64,000 nucleotides of DNA, from the NCBI RefSeq assembly GCF_003550175.1, contig NZ_QXDF01000001.1, forward strand, positions 1 through 64,000, given 5' to 3'. Under the pieces are notes generated by a model. That model searched no databases and had not been told where the DNA came from. It was given only the letters and a program-made list of their open reading frames with translations. The DNA is from Dichotomicrobium thermohalophilum. GTDB taxonomy: Bacteria; Pseudomonadota; Alphaproteobacteria; Rhizobiales; Rhodomicrobiaceae. Made by a program: the position numbers and the translations under genes. This document shows, piece after piece, positions 17,887 to 26,879 of this stretch. Each line of letters starts with the position of its first letter. Within the stretch, counting starts at the first letter, position 1.

Positions 17887-19259
17887 TGACCCGCAACTCT
17901 CTCGCCTTTCGTCTATCGGCCGCGGCGGCGGCCTGCATCCTGCTTATCCTGCCGGCGACGGGCGTCGTCCTCGTCTCGGTTTACCGGGGCGCCATTGAAG
18001 ACAGCTTCGATGGCCGGCTGAACACCTACGTCAAATACCTGATCGGCTCGACCTTCCGGGCCGAGGAGGGCCTTCGCCTGGAAGCGCCGGAGACGCTGGG
18101 TGAGCCGCTGTTTTCGCTCCCGGCCTCGGGCTGGTACTGGCAGATCGCGCCGGCGAACGGCGAGGGTGAGCCACTGTTGAAATCCGCATCGCTGGTATCG
18201 GAATCGCTGGCGCTGCCAACGGCCGGAAACGATGATGGCGAATTGCAGAATGCCTATATCACCGGGCCTGACGGCGAGCTGCTGCGCGTCGTGGCGCGAG
18301 ACATCATATTTCCTGGTCCTGGCGAAACGCGAACCTATACCTTTGCCGTGGCAGGGAATGCAGGGGAGATCGACGAGTCCGTCTGGAGTTTCACGACCAT
18401 GCTGATTGCCGCCTTCGCCGCGCTGGGGGCGGCGCTGCTCGTCGCCACCTTCATCCAGGTGCGCTATGGCCTGCGTCCCCTGGGCGACATTCGCGCACGG
18501 CTGGCCGCGATCCGGTCCGGCGATGCCGAGAGGCTGGAAGGAGAGCTGCCAGCCGAGATTCAGCCTCTGCAGAAGGAGTTGAACTCGCTGATCCGTGCGA
18601 ACCAGCAAATCATCGAGCGCGCGCGAACGCATGTCGGCAATCTCGCGCACGCGCTGAAGACGCCGCTCAGTGTTATCACCAACGAGGCGCGCGACCGCGA
18701 CGATCCCTTCTCGCGCAAAGTCAGCGAACAGGCCGAGATCATGCGCCAGCAGGTCACGCACCATCTGGACAGGGCGCGGGTGGCCGCGCGCGCGGGCGTC
18801 GTCGGGCGCGCGACGGCCATCCAGCCGGTCATCGAAACGATGCGCGGCGCGCTGGCAAAGATTTACAGCGACAGTCAACTCGACCTGACGACCGATTGCC
18901 CCGGCAATCTGCACTTCGAGGGCGAGAAGCAGGATCTGCAGGAGATGATCGGCAACCTGATGGACAACGCCTGCAAGTGGGCCAATGGGCGGGTGGCGGT
19001 GTCCGCCGCCGCGCAGGACGGGGGCGGGCACTTTCTGCGTATCTGCGTCGATGACGACGGTCCCGGCCTGTCGCCGAAGGCGCGCGAAAAGGCGATGAAG
19101 CGCGGGCGCCGGCTCGACGAGAACAAGCCCGGCTCCGGACTCGGCTTGTCGATCGTCGCCGATCTGGCGAACCTGTATTCGGGTGATTTCCGGCTGGAGG
19201 AATCGCCGCTGGGCGGTCTGCGCGCCGTGTTGATCCTGCCGTCGGTTCAGAGCCCTTGA
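17883..19259 (+). CDS. PhoQ/FeuQ-like sensor histidine kinase
   Basis: This 458-residue inner-membrane kinase has two membrane helices (residues 10-32 and 165-190) flanking a periplasmic sensor of about 130 residues. A HAMP-like linker, the H-box NLAHALKTPLSVI, and an ATPase domain (NLMDNACKWA, DDDGPGLS, GSGLGLSIV) follow. The HALKTP version of the H-box and the periplasmic fold size fit the PhoQ/FeuQ group, which senses envelope or osmotic conditions. It pairs with the preceding regulator, whose stop it overlaps (ATGA). Confidence 0.9.
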   Translation: MMTRNSLAFRLSAAAAACILLILPATGVVLVSVYRGAIEDSFDGRLNTYVKYLIGSTFRAEEGLRLEAPETLGEPLFSLPASGWYWQIAPANGEGEPLLKSASLVSESLALPTAGNDDGELQNAYITGPDGELLRVVARDIIFPGPGETRTYTFAVAGNAGEIDESVWSFTTMLIAAFAALGAALLVATFIQVRYGLRPLGDIRARLAAIRSGDAERLEGELPAEIQPLQKELNSLIRANQQIIERARTHVGNLAHALKTPLSVITNEARDRDDPFSRKVSEQAEIMRQQVTHHLDRARVAARAGVVGRATAIQPVIETMRGALAKIYSDSQLDLTTDCPGNLHFEGEKQDLQEMIGNLMDNACKWANGRVAVSAAAQDGGGHFLRICVDDDGPGLSPKAREKAMKRGRRLDENKPGSGLGLSIVADLANLYSGDFRLEESPLGGLRAVLILPSVQSP

Positions 19260-19364
19260 GACGCCGCAAAAATGACAGAATATCGCAATTCCCTCTTTTG
19301 GTAATCGTGAACAAATCGTGACCGATCGAGCGAGTCACGAGCAGCTAAACTTTCGGGGGCAACT

Positions 19365-19826
19365 TTGCGAAAAGGCGTTACCTTGGCGCTGGTCGCGGTG
19401 CTAAGCATTGCCGTGACCGGCTGTGCGAGCCGGCAGGAATCCGGCGCGGTGATCGGCGCGGTCACCGGAGCGATCATTGGCAACCAGGTCGGCGAGGGCA
19501 CCGGCCGCGCGCTGGCGACAGCCGCAGGCGCGGTTGTCGGCGGCATCGTGGGCAGCGAGATCGGCCGCGAACTGGACGAGGCGGACCGTCGCCGTGCCGC
19601 CGCCGCGGAATACTACGCGCTGGAAGAGGAAGAGGTCGGCAGCAGCCGTGGCTGGCGGAATCCCGAGTCCGGCCATCGCGGCGAAGTGGTCATCAAGCGC
19701 GAGTACCGCCGCAACGGGCGCCTCTGCCGCGACTACGAGCATACGATCTATATCGAGGGCGAACCGGACGTGCTGACCGGCACCTCGTGCCGCGGCAACG
19801 ACGGGCGCTGGCGCTCGATCGGCTGA
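19365..19826 (+). CDS. Glycine-zipper 17-kDa-antigen-like lipoprotein
   Basis: This 153-residue outer-membrane-type lipoprotein starts at TTG, with GGGGG 5-9 bases upstream. The signal peptide ends in a lipobox (IAVTGCAS, Cys near residue 20). Next is a glycine-zipper two-membrane-helix motif (GAVIGAVTGAIIGNQVGEG, then AAGAVVGGIVGSEIG). The C-terminal part is the surface-antigen domain (GEVVIKREYRRNGRLCRDYEH, GTSCRGNDGRWR). The family contributes to envelope integrity. It stands alone between the two-component pair and the ccm operon, with its own terminator. Confidence 0.85.
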   Translation: MRKGVTLALVAVLSIAVTGCASRQESGAVIGAVTGAIIGNQVGEGTGRALATAAGAVVGGIVGSEIGRELDEADRRRAAAAEYYALEEEEVGSSRGWRNPESGHRGEVVIKREYRRNGRLCRDYEHTIYIEGEPDVLTGTSCRGNDGRWRSIG

Positions 19827-19860
19827 CGATCCGCACTGTTTTCAGCGCCGAAGCGATGGT

Positions 19861-19885
19861 CGCCGGGGCTTGCGTGGCCCCGGCG
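19861..19885 (+). terminator. Hairpin after the glycine-zipper lipoprotein gene
   Basis: CGCCGGGGC (19861-19869) and GCCCCGGCG (19877-19885) form a perfect 9-bp stem with a 7-base loop, 34 bases past the stop. A short T4 run follows after about 10 bases. It is a likely terminator, though the U-tract is displaced. Confidence 0.6.
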
Positions 19886-19996
19886 CATACGCGTCTTTTC
19901 GCCGCCAGCGCCTTGAATCGCGACCGGATTCGCTTGCGCTTCGAGCGGATCATTTCCTATTTTACGCCTATATGATGCGGAAATGAGCAGGGCGTG

Positions 19997-21127
19997 ATGG
20001 TCCTTTGGACAGTTCTGGCCGTTCTGACAGCAATCGTCATCACTGTGGTCTGTCTGCCGTTGGTTCGGCAGAAGGGACAGCAGACGCTTGCCGCAGCGTC
20101 GGACGCCGAAATTTACAAGGCGCAGCTCGCCGAAATCGAAGATGAGCGCGCGCGCGGTATCCTGACCGAAAGCGAGGCCGAGGCCGCGCGCATCGAGGTT
20201 AGCCGCCGACTGCTGCGCAGTGCCGAGAAGGGCGAAAAGAGCGGCGCCGCAAGCCCCACCGCCAAGGAGAACGACGGGGCGCTGGTCCTCGTCTCGGTGC
20301 TGGTGCCGTTACTCGCGCTCGGCGGCTATCTCATTTTCGGCTCCCCCTCCTTGCCGCAGCAGCCTTACGCCGCGCGCTTCGATCAATCGCCGGAGGCCCA
20401 GCGCGTTGCAGAATTGGTCGGCCGGGTGGAAGAGCGCCTGCGGGAGCGTCCAAACGACGGCGAGGGCTGGGACGTGATCGCGCCAGTCTATCTGCGCCAG
20501 CAGAAATATCACGACGCCGTTTTCGCCTTTCAGCAAGCGCTGCGGCTGAACGGCGAAAACGCGGCCCGGCTCGAAGGACTGGGCGAGGCGATGGTGCTGC
20601 GCGACAACGGCCAGGTGAGCCAGACGGCGCGCATGGCCTTTGAACGGGCCTTGGTACGCAATCCGGGTAGCCTGAAGGCGCAGTTCTGGCTGGCCGTCAG
20701 CGACGAGCAGAACGGCGACCTAGAGCAAGCCGCCAAAGCCTACAGAAAAATTCTGGATGCCAGCCCGGAAGGCGCCCCGTGGCGGGCGATGGTCGGAACG
20801 CGGCTTGCCGTCGTGCAGCAGCGGATGGACCCGACGGGCGGGCGCGCACCGGCGCTGTCCCCGGAAATGAGGCGCTCCGCGGAGAACATGAGCCGGGAAG
20901 AGCGCGCGCAAATGATCGAGAACATGGTCGCCGGCCTCGCCGAACGGCTTGAAGCTGACGGCAGCGACCTCGAAGGGTGGCTGCGCCTGATGCGCGCCTA
21001 CAAGGTGCTCGGCAAGTCGGGCGAAGCAAAGCAAGCCGCGGCCTCGGCGCGCGAAAATTTCAAGGATGACCCCAGCGCGCTGGAGCGCATCGACAGCGCG
21101 GCGCGCCAGCTGGGACTGCAGTCATAA
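19997..21127 (+). CDS. ccmI: Cytochrome c maturation protein CcmI (CycH)
   Basis: CcmI delivers apocytochrome c to the haem ligation machinery. This 376-residue protein has two N-terminal membrane helices (about residues 1-22 and 95-115) separated by a cytoplasmic Leu/Glu-rich segment (IYKAQLAEIEDERARGILTE). A periplasmic TPR-containing domain follows (DGEGWDVIAPVYLRQQKYHDA and repeats). The ATG at 19997 follows an in-frame GTG at 19994, and either could be used. It is the first gene of ccmI-ccmE-ccmF-ccmH, the rhizobial cycHJKL order. Confidence 0.93.
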   Translation: MVLWTVLAVLTAIVITVVCLPLVRQKGQQTLAAASDAEIYKAQLAEIEDERARGILTESEAEAARIEVSRRLLRSAEKGEKSGAASPTAKENDGALVLVSVLVPLLALGGYLIFGSPSLPQQPYAARFDQSPEAQRVAELVGRVEERLRERPNDGEGWDVIAPVYLRQQKYHDAVFAFQQALRLNGENAARLEGLGEAMVLRDNGQVSQTARMAFERALVRNPGSLKAQFWLAVSDEQNGDLEQAAKAYRKILDASPEGAPWRAMVGTRLAVVQQRMDPTGGRAPALSPEMRRSAENMSREERAQMIENMVAGLAERLEADGSDLEGWLRLMRAYKVLGKSGEAKQAAASARENFKDDPSALERIDSAARQLGLQS

Positions 21128-21155
21128 CGGGAAACGCGGGAGCGGTTAGACACAG

Positions 21156-21650
21156 ATGACACGGAAACAGCGCCGGAGCGTACTGATTGTCCTCGGCCTG
21201 ATCACGCTGGGCGCGGCGACCGCCATGGTCCTCACTGCCCTGCAGAGCAAGATCACGTTTTTCTATAGCCCCAGCGACGTCGTCGAAAAATCTGTGGGCC
21301 CCGGCGAACGCTTCCGCCTGGGTGGCCTCGTGGAAGAAGGCAGCGTGGTGCGCGGCGAGGGCACGACGATCCGCTTTTCCGTGACAGACACCGCCCGCTC
21401 CGTCGAGGTCACTTACTCCGGCATTGTTCCCGACCTGTTCCGCGAGGGGCAAGGGGTCGTGACGGAAGGCCGCCTGGATGAGAACGGCGTCTTCAAAGCC
21501 GACACTGTGCTGGCACGTCATGATGAGAACTACATGCCGAAGGAAGTGGCCGACGCGCTAAAGAAGCAAGGCGTCTGGCAGCATGGCCAGACCGAAAACG
21601 ATGACAACGCCGCACAGGCTCGGCCCGCGGCGGAGACCTCGGTCCAGTAG
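21156..21650 (+). CDS. ccmE: Haem chaperone CcmE (CycJ)
   Basis: CcmE carries haem covalently in the periplasm and passes it to CcmF. The 164-residue protein has one N-terminal membrane helix (residues 8-30), an OB-fold barrel ([31 protein letters not shown]) and the haem-binding motif HDENYMPKE, with the attachment His at about residue 123 and the conserved Tyr four residues later. The tail is short. GGAG precedes the ATG. It is the second gene of the ccm operon. Confidence 0.95.
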   Translation: MTRKQRRSVLIVLGLITLGAATAMVLTALQSKITFFYSPSDVVEKSVGPGERFRLGGLVEEGSVVRGEGTTIRFSVTDTARSVEVTYSGIVPDLFREGQGVVTEGRLDENGVFKADTVLARHDENYMPKEVADALKKQGVWQHGQTENDDNAAQARPAAETSVQ

Positions 21651-21686
21651 ACTGCGCAGTAACGCGAAACAGGAGAGGCCGGAGCC

Positions 21687-23672
21687 TTGATCACCGAGAT
21701 CGGACATTTTGCGCTGCTGCTGGCGCTGGGCGTGGCGGCGGTTCAGACCATCGTGCCCGCCTGGGGCGCGCATCGCGGCAACGCAGCGCTGATGGAGACC
21801 TGCGTGCCGACGGCGGTCGCACAGTTTGCGCTCGTCCTGATCGCGTTTGGCGCGCTCACGCATGCCTATGTCATCTCGGACTTCTCGGTCTCCAACGTCG
21901 CCTACAACTCCCACTCGGCAAAGCCGATGATCTTCAAGATCACCGGCGTGTGGGGGAACCACGAAGGCTCCATGGTTCTGTGGGTGCTGATCCTGGCGCT
22001 GTTCGGCGCGGGCGTGGCTGTGTTCGGGCGCAACCTGCCTTCAACGCTCAAGGCCAACACGCTTGCGGTGCAGGGGTCACTGTCGCTGGCGTTCCTGATC
22101 TTCATCATTGCGACGTCCAACCCGTTCGAGCGGCTCAATCCGGCCCCGCCGGAAGGCAACGGACTGAACCCGATCCTTCAAGACGTGGCGCTCGCGTTCC
22201 ATCCGCCGATGCTCTATGCCGGCTATGTCGGCTTCTCAATGGCGTTTTCCTTCGCCGTCGCCGCGCTGATCGAGGGCCGGATCGACGCCGCCTGGGCGCG
22301 CTGGGTGCGCCCGTGGACGCTGGCGGCGTGGATGTTTCTGACCATCGGCATCTCGATGGGGTCGTGGTGGGCCTATTACGAGCTTGGCTGGGGCGGCTGG
22401 TGGTTCTGGGACCCGGTGGAGAACGCCTCCTTCATGCCGTGGCTGCTGGGAACGGCGCTGCTGCATTCCGCCGTCGTCATGGAAAAGCGCGAGGCGCTCA
22501 AGGTCTGGACGATCCTTCTGGCGATCCTGACCTTTGGCCTGAGCCTGCTGGGAACCTTCCTGGTGCGCTCCGGCGTGCTGACCTCCGTCCATGCCTTCGC
22601 GAACGACCCCGATCGCGGCATCTTCATTCTCGCTATCATCGGCTTCTTCATGATCGCCGCGCTGACGCTTTACGCGTGGCGCTCGCCGCTGCTGCGCCAG
22701 GGTGGCGTGTTCGCGCCGATCTCGCGCGAGGGCGGCTTGGTGCTGAACAACCTGCTGCTGTCGACCGCCTGCGGCGTCGTGTTTGTCGGCACGCTTTACC
22801 CGTTGGCGCTGGAAGCAGTGACCGGCGAGAAGATCTCGGTTGGGCCGCCCTTCTTCAACGCAACGTTCATCCCACTGATGATCCCGCTTCTGCTCGCAAT
22901 GCCCTACGGCCCGTTCCTGGCATGGAAACGCGGCGACATCCTGGGCGCGACCCAGCGCCTGGCGGTCGCGGCCGGACTGGCGTTCCTGGCGGGTGTCGCG
23001 GCCTTTGCACTGACGATGGACGGGCCGACCCTCGCGCCGATCGGGGTGGCGCTGGGCATCTGGCTGATTTTCGGCGCGCTGTCGGAAACGGCTTTCCGGA
23101 TCAAGCTGTTCCAGGCGCCGCTGGCCGAGAGCTGGCGCCGGGCGCGCGGCCTGCCCCGGTCCAGCTATGGGGCAATGCTGGCGCATCTGGGCGTCGGCGT
23201 GATGGTGCTCGGCATCGTCGGCGTGAGCGCATGGGCGAGCGAGCGGATCGCGGCCATGAAGCCGGGTGAAACGCTGCAGTTTGCCGGAACGAGCGTTACG
23301 CTGAACGAGGTCACGCCGTGGCGCGGACCAAATTTCGTCGAGGAGCAGGCGCGCTTCACCGTCAGCACAGGCAGTGAGCGCAGCTTCACGCTTACGCCAT
23401 CAAAGCGCCTGTACGACCAGCCCCGCCAGTCGACCTCCGAGGTTGGCATCCACCCGTTCTGGTCGGGCAACTTCTATATCGCCATTGGCGACAAGCTGGA
23501 TGACGGGGCCTATTCGGTGCGGATGTATTTCCATCCCCTGGTCGTACTCATCTGGATCGGTACGGGCATCATGTTCCTCGGCGGCGCGATCTCTTTGGCG
23601 GATCGGCGCTTGCGTATCGGGGCGCCGCGCAAGAGCCGCAGTCCAGCGGCGGCGCCTGCGCCCGCGGAATGA
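21687..23672 (+). CDS. ccmF: Haem lyase subunit CcmF (CycK)
   Basis: CcmF attaches haem to apocytochrome c together with CcmH and CcmI. The 661-residue protein has about 15 hydrophobic helices. The Trp-rich periplasmic signature WWAYYELGWGGWWFWDPVEN near residue 230 is the haem-handling WWD-type domain. A large periplasmic loop precedes the last helix. It begins at TTG (21687) with GGAG upstream. CcmA, B, C, D and G are not in the window and must lie elsewhere, as in rhizobia. Confidence 0.96.
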   Translation: MITEIGHFALLLALGVAAVQTIVPAWGAHRGNAALMETCVPTAVAQFALVLIAFGALTHAYVISDFSVSNVAYNSHSAKPMIFKITGVWGNHEGSMVLWVLILALFGAGVAVFGRNLPSTLKANTLAVQGSLSLAFLIFIIATSNPFERLNPAPPEGNGLNPILQDVALAFHPPMLYAGYVGFSMAFSFAVAALIEGRIDAAWARWVRPWTLAAWMFLTIGISMGSWWAYYELGWGGWWFWDPVENASFMPWLLGTALLHSAVVMEKREALKVWTILLAILTFGLSLLGTFLVRSGVLTSVHAFANDPDRGIFILAIIGFFMIAALTLYAWRSPLLRQGGVFAPISREGGLVLNNLLLSTACGVVFVGTLYPLALEAVTGEKISVGPPFFNATFIPLMIPLLLAMPYGPFLAWKRGDILGATQRLAVAAGLAFLAGVAAFALTMDGPTLAPIGVALGIWLIFGALSETAFRIKLFQAPLAESWRRARGLPRSSYGAMLAHLGVGVMVLGIVGVSAWASERIAAMKPGETLQFAGTSVTLNEVTPWRGPNFVEEQARFTVSTGSERSFTLTPSKRLYDQPRQSTSEVGIHPFWSGNFYIAIGDKLDDGAYSVRMYFHPLVVLIWIGTGIMFLGGAISLADRRLRIGAPRKSRSPAAAPAPAE

Positions 23673-23678
23673 AGCGAG

Positions 23679-24176
23679 ATGGTCATGCGTATTCTGGCAA
23701 TCACCCTGGCCCTTGTCCTGATGCTTCCCGCCGCCGCTCAAGCGGTGGAGCCGGACGAGGTGCTCGACAACCCCAAGCTGGAGCAGCGTGCCCGCGAGAT
23801 TTCCAAGGGTCTGCGCTGCGTCGTCTGCCAGAATGAGTCCATCGACGAGTCGAACGCGGATCTCGCCAAGGACCTTCGCATTCTCGTACGCCAACGGCTG
23901 AAGGCCGGCGACACCAATGAAGAGGTGGTGGATTACGTCGTTGCGCGCTACGGCGAATTTGTGCTTCTGGAACCCCGCTTTGCGCCGCACACTTATCTGC
24001 TCTGGCTGGCGCCGGCGCTTTTGCTGCTTTTCGGGATTATGCTGGCCTACAAGCTGTTCCGGGGGCGGGCCGCGCGGGTCGAGGCGAGCGCGCCCAAGCC
24101 TTTGAGCGAGGCCGAGCGCCAACGGCTCAACAACCTGCTCGCCGAAGGGTCGGACGACAGTACCGGCGCGCGATAA
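23679..24176 (+). CDS. ccmH: Cytochrome c maturation thiol-reductase CcmH (CycL)
   Basis: This 165-residue protein reduces the CXXCH motif of apocytochrome c before haem attachment. It has a signal peptide (residues 1-22), the redox motif LRCVVCQNESIDESNA, a short periplasmic helical domain and a C-terminal membrane helix (YLLWLAPALLLLFGIML). It corresponds to the short CcmH/CycL form without a fused TPR domain, which fits the separate CcmI. It starts 6 bases after the ccmF stop. Confidence 0.94.
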   Translation: MVMRILAITLALVLMLPAAAQAVEPDEVLDNPKLEQRAREISKGLRCVVCQNESIDESNADLAKDLRILVRQRLKAGDTNEEVVDYVVARYGEFVLLEPRFAPHTYLLWLAPALLLLFGIMLAYKLFRGRAARVEASAPKPLSEAERQRLNNLLAEGSDDSTGAR

Positions 24177-24275
24177 CGCAGCTTTGACGGGCCGTGAAGC
24201 CGGCGCGCTTGCGTAATACGCGGCGCGGTGGGCATCCTCCTGGCGAATTCCGCGATCCGCAGCAGGAGACGACCG

Positions 24276-25526
24276 ATGCCCGCCAACTCGCAGAAACTCA
24301 CCTTCTCCGGCTCCCAGGGAACGCAACTCGCCGCCCGGCTCGACCTTCCTGCCGGCGAACCGCGCGCCTGCGCCCTGTTCGCGCACTGCTTCACCTGCTC
24401 AAAGGACATATTCGCCGCCGCGCGCATCGCCAGCGAACTGACCGACCGGGGCTTCGCCGTTTTCCGCTTCGACTTCACCGGCCTGGGCGCGAGCGAGGGG
24501 GAGTTCGCCAACACCAACTTCTCCTCCAACATGGCCGATCTCGTGCACGCCGCCAACTTCATGCGCGAGCAGCATGAAGCGCCGACCCTGCTGATCGGGC
24601 ACAGCCTGGGCGGCGCGGCTGTGCTGGGCATTGCCGGCGAGATCCCCGAGGTCAAGGCAGTCGCGACGATCGGCGCGCCGGCCGATGCCGAGCACGTCGT
24701 CCAAAACTTCGGGGCGCATCTGGACACCATCGAACAGGAGGGTGTCGCCGAGGTGGCGCTTGCCGGGCGCAAGTTCACCATCAAGAAGCAGTTCCTCGAC
24801 GACGTGAAGGGTCACACGCTGACGGACCGCATCGCGGCCATGAAGAAGGCTTTGCTGGTCTTCCATTCGCCGGTGGACAACACCGTGGGCATCGAAAACG
24901 CTGCGACCATCTTCGGCGCTGCCAAGCACCCCAAGAGCTTCATCTCGCTGGACAACGCCGACCATCTGCTCTCGCGCCGCGAAGACGCGGCTTATGTCGC
25001 GGAGGTGCTGAGCGGCTGGGCGTCTCGCTACCTGCGCGAGGCGGATGACGGCTACCGGCTCGCCTATCCCGGCAAGAAGGGCGTCGTCAGCGTCGGCGAG
25101 ACCGGGCGGGGCAAGTTCCAGCAGGAGATCGTGTCAGAGCGCCACCGTCTGCTGGCGGACGAGCCGACGGCCTATGGCGGCCTCGACACGGGACCGTCGC
25201 CCTATGACCTGCTGAGCATGGCGCTGGGTGCTTGCACGTCCATGACGATCCGCATGTATGCCGACCGCAAGAAGCTCGATCTGGACCGGGTCCGCGTGGA
25301 TGTGCGCCATGACAAGGTCCACGCCGAGGACTGCGATGCCTGCACCGATGAGCAAAAGGAAAAGGGCGGGCGGATCGACCGATTTGAACGCGAACTGTTT
25401 ATCGACGGCGATCTCACCGCCGAGCAACGAGAAAGCCTGAAGCAGATCGCCGACCGCTGCCCCGTTCACCGCACGCTTGAGGCCTCATCGGTAATCGAGA
25501 CGAAGCTGTCGGACGAGCGAAGCTAG
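24276..25526 (+). CDS. Alpha/beta hydrolase-OsmC fusion protein
   Basis: This 416-residue protein joins two domains. Residues 1-250 are an alpha/beta hydrolase with the nucleophile elbow GHSLGGAA and a HCFTCSKD oxyanion-region segment. Residues 265-416 are an OsmC/Ohr-like peroxiredoxin domain with its two Cys, in LGACTSMTIRMYADRK and DRCPVHRTL. OsmC proteins reduce organic hydroperoxides, and the fused hydrolase may release or bind ester substrates. The ATG at 24276 has GGAG 7 bases upstream, so the upstream GTG at 24228 is unlikely. It sits between ccmH and degP, a place that is continuous in rhizobia as I recall. Confidence 0.9.
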   Translation: MPANSQKLTFSGSQGTQLAARLDLPAGEPRACALFAHCFTCSKDIFAAARIASELTDRGFAVFRFDFTGLGASEGEFANTNFSSNMADLVHAANFMREQHEAPTLLIGHSLGGAAVLGIAGEIPEVKAVATIGAPADAEHVVQNFGAHLDTIEQEGVAEVALAGRKFTIKKQFLDDVKGHTLTDRIAAMKKALLVFHSPVDNTVGIENAATIFGAAKHPKSFISLDNADHLLSRREDAAYVAEVLSGWASRYLREADDGYRLAYPGKKGVVSVGETGRGKFQQEIVSERHRLLADEPTAYGGLDTGPSPYDLLSMALGACTSMTIRMYADRKKLDLDRVRVDVRHDKVHAEDCDACTDEQKEKGGRIDRFERELFIDGDLTAEQRESLKQIADRCPVHRTLEASSVIETKLSDERS

Positions 25527-25530
25527 CTGC

Positions 25531-26688
25531 TCAGTCGAACGGCTTGACCGCCCATTCGCGTACATTCTGGTGCTCGATCGCCGCGCCTGCCCCCTCGGTA
25601 ATGAGCGTTGTGAGCAGCAGGCGGGTCGGCAGGCCGGTCATGGTCTCGCCGCGCAGGCTCTCATAGGCGCGGATGGCGCTGCGCGTTCCGCGCCCGAAAA
25701 TCCCGTCAATCGGCCCGGTATACAGGTTCCGCGCCTGCAACTCCTTCTGCAGGTCGATCACCTCTCGCTCCGTGGAGATCATCGTCCGCGTCGCGAGGGG
25801 CCCGATCACCGGCGCAAAGGCCCGAACATTCACCGCCGTATTGGCGATGATGTCCGGCTTCTGCCGCCGCACGACATCACCCTGGCTTAGCAGCAGCCGG
25901 GTACGCGTGTACGTACCGACATTCAGCCCGACAACCACCGGTCCATCCGTTGTGTCCATCAGTATCGGCGAGCCCGACGATGCGCCGCCCGTATCGCAAT
26001 CATGCAGCAGCAGGTCGTCCGCGCCGGAGAAATGCTGGCGGATATAGCGCCACTCGATACCCTTGAAGCTGCGCCGGATTTTGCAGCGGTCGCTGTAGGC
26101 GAGCTTCCAGTGCGTGTAGTCCCAGTGATAACTGAGCTGGAAGATGCGGCGCTCGCGGGACGCTTCGATGAGTTCGTCGGTCGCGCGCGGCGACACGTTC
26201 ATCGTTCCAAACTTGCAGATGGGACGTTCCAGCTTGGCAAGCGCCCAGTCCTTCGGCGCGGAGAGCGGAGGCTCCTTGCCGAAACGGGTGGTGCCCACGG
26301 CGACGCTGTGCTTCGGCGTGCCAGCCATTCGCCCTGCAATTCCCGAGGAAAGCGACAGGTCGCGATACTCCAGCCGAAAACTCATGTCGAAGAGATTGGG
26401 CAGCCTGCCCTTGCGCGGCTGAAACAGGCAGTGCGAGGCGGTGGCGACGACGTTCGGCGCAACGCAAAAGGCAGAGCACAGCGTCTGCGTATCCGGCTCG
26501 TAGATCATCCCGATCTGGCCGGCCATGTGCGCATAGGACTGCGGAACGTCCCGCCGGGTATCCTCGCCGAACACCGCCGCGGCGGCGTTCCCCACACTCA
26601 GCATAACCCCAGCAGCAAGCACCCCGCTGGCCACACGCCTGGCCGCAGCCGGCACCTCTCGAACCACCGCAAAGGCCCGCCCAAGCAT
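25531..26688 (-). CDS. Secreted trypsin-like serine protease with peptidoglycan-binding domain
   Basis: This 385-residue exported protein has a long signal sequence (about residues 1-36, ending GNAAAA). The S1-type protease domain carries the triad His (VATASHCLF), Asp (PKDWALAKLE) and Ser (TGGASSGSPIL). The C-terminal 75 residues match the PG_binding_1 fold (LQKELQARNLYTGPIDGIFG, then RSAIRAYE), which would hold it at the cell wall. The ATG at 26688 has AAGG upstream; a longer reading to 26880 runs into the degP start region. It is convergent with the hydrolase-OsmC gene (4-base gap) and divergent from degP (191 bases). Confidence 0.82.
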   Translation of the reverse strand: MLGRAFAVVREVPAAARRVASGVLAAGVMLSVGNAAAAVFGEDTRRDVPQSYAHMAGQIGMIYEPDTQTLCSAFCVAPNVVATASHCLFQPRKGRLPNLFDMSFRLEYRDLSLSSGIAGRMAGTPKHSVAVGTTRFGKEPPLSAPKDWALAKLERPICKFGTMNVSPRATDELIEASRERRIFQLSYHWDYTHWKLAYSDRCKIRRSFKGIEWRYIRQHFSGADDLLLHDCDTGGASSGSPILMDTTDGPVVVGLNVGTYTRTRLLLSQGDVVRRQKPDIIANTAVNVRAFAPVIGPLATRTMISTEREVIDLQKELQARNLYTGPIDGIFGRGTRSAIRAYESLRGETMTGLPTRLLLTTLITEGAGAAIEHQNVREWAVKPFD

Positions 26689-26879
26689 TTGCCTTCTTGT
26701 GTCCCCCGTTTCGCTTCGGCCTCGCCGACTGGCCGCAAAAAGGATGTTGTCACGGACCACCGCCGCCGGGCTGGCGCTCCATGAACAAAGTTTAACCTGC
26801 CGGAAAGTGACCAGTAATGGGCGTCCGCATATATCCGAGCTATCGAAATACGAAACCTGAGAGGAGAAGAGTAAGTCCA

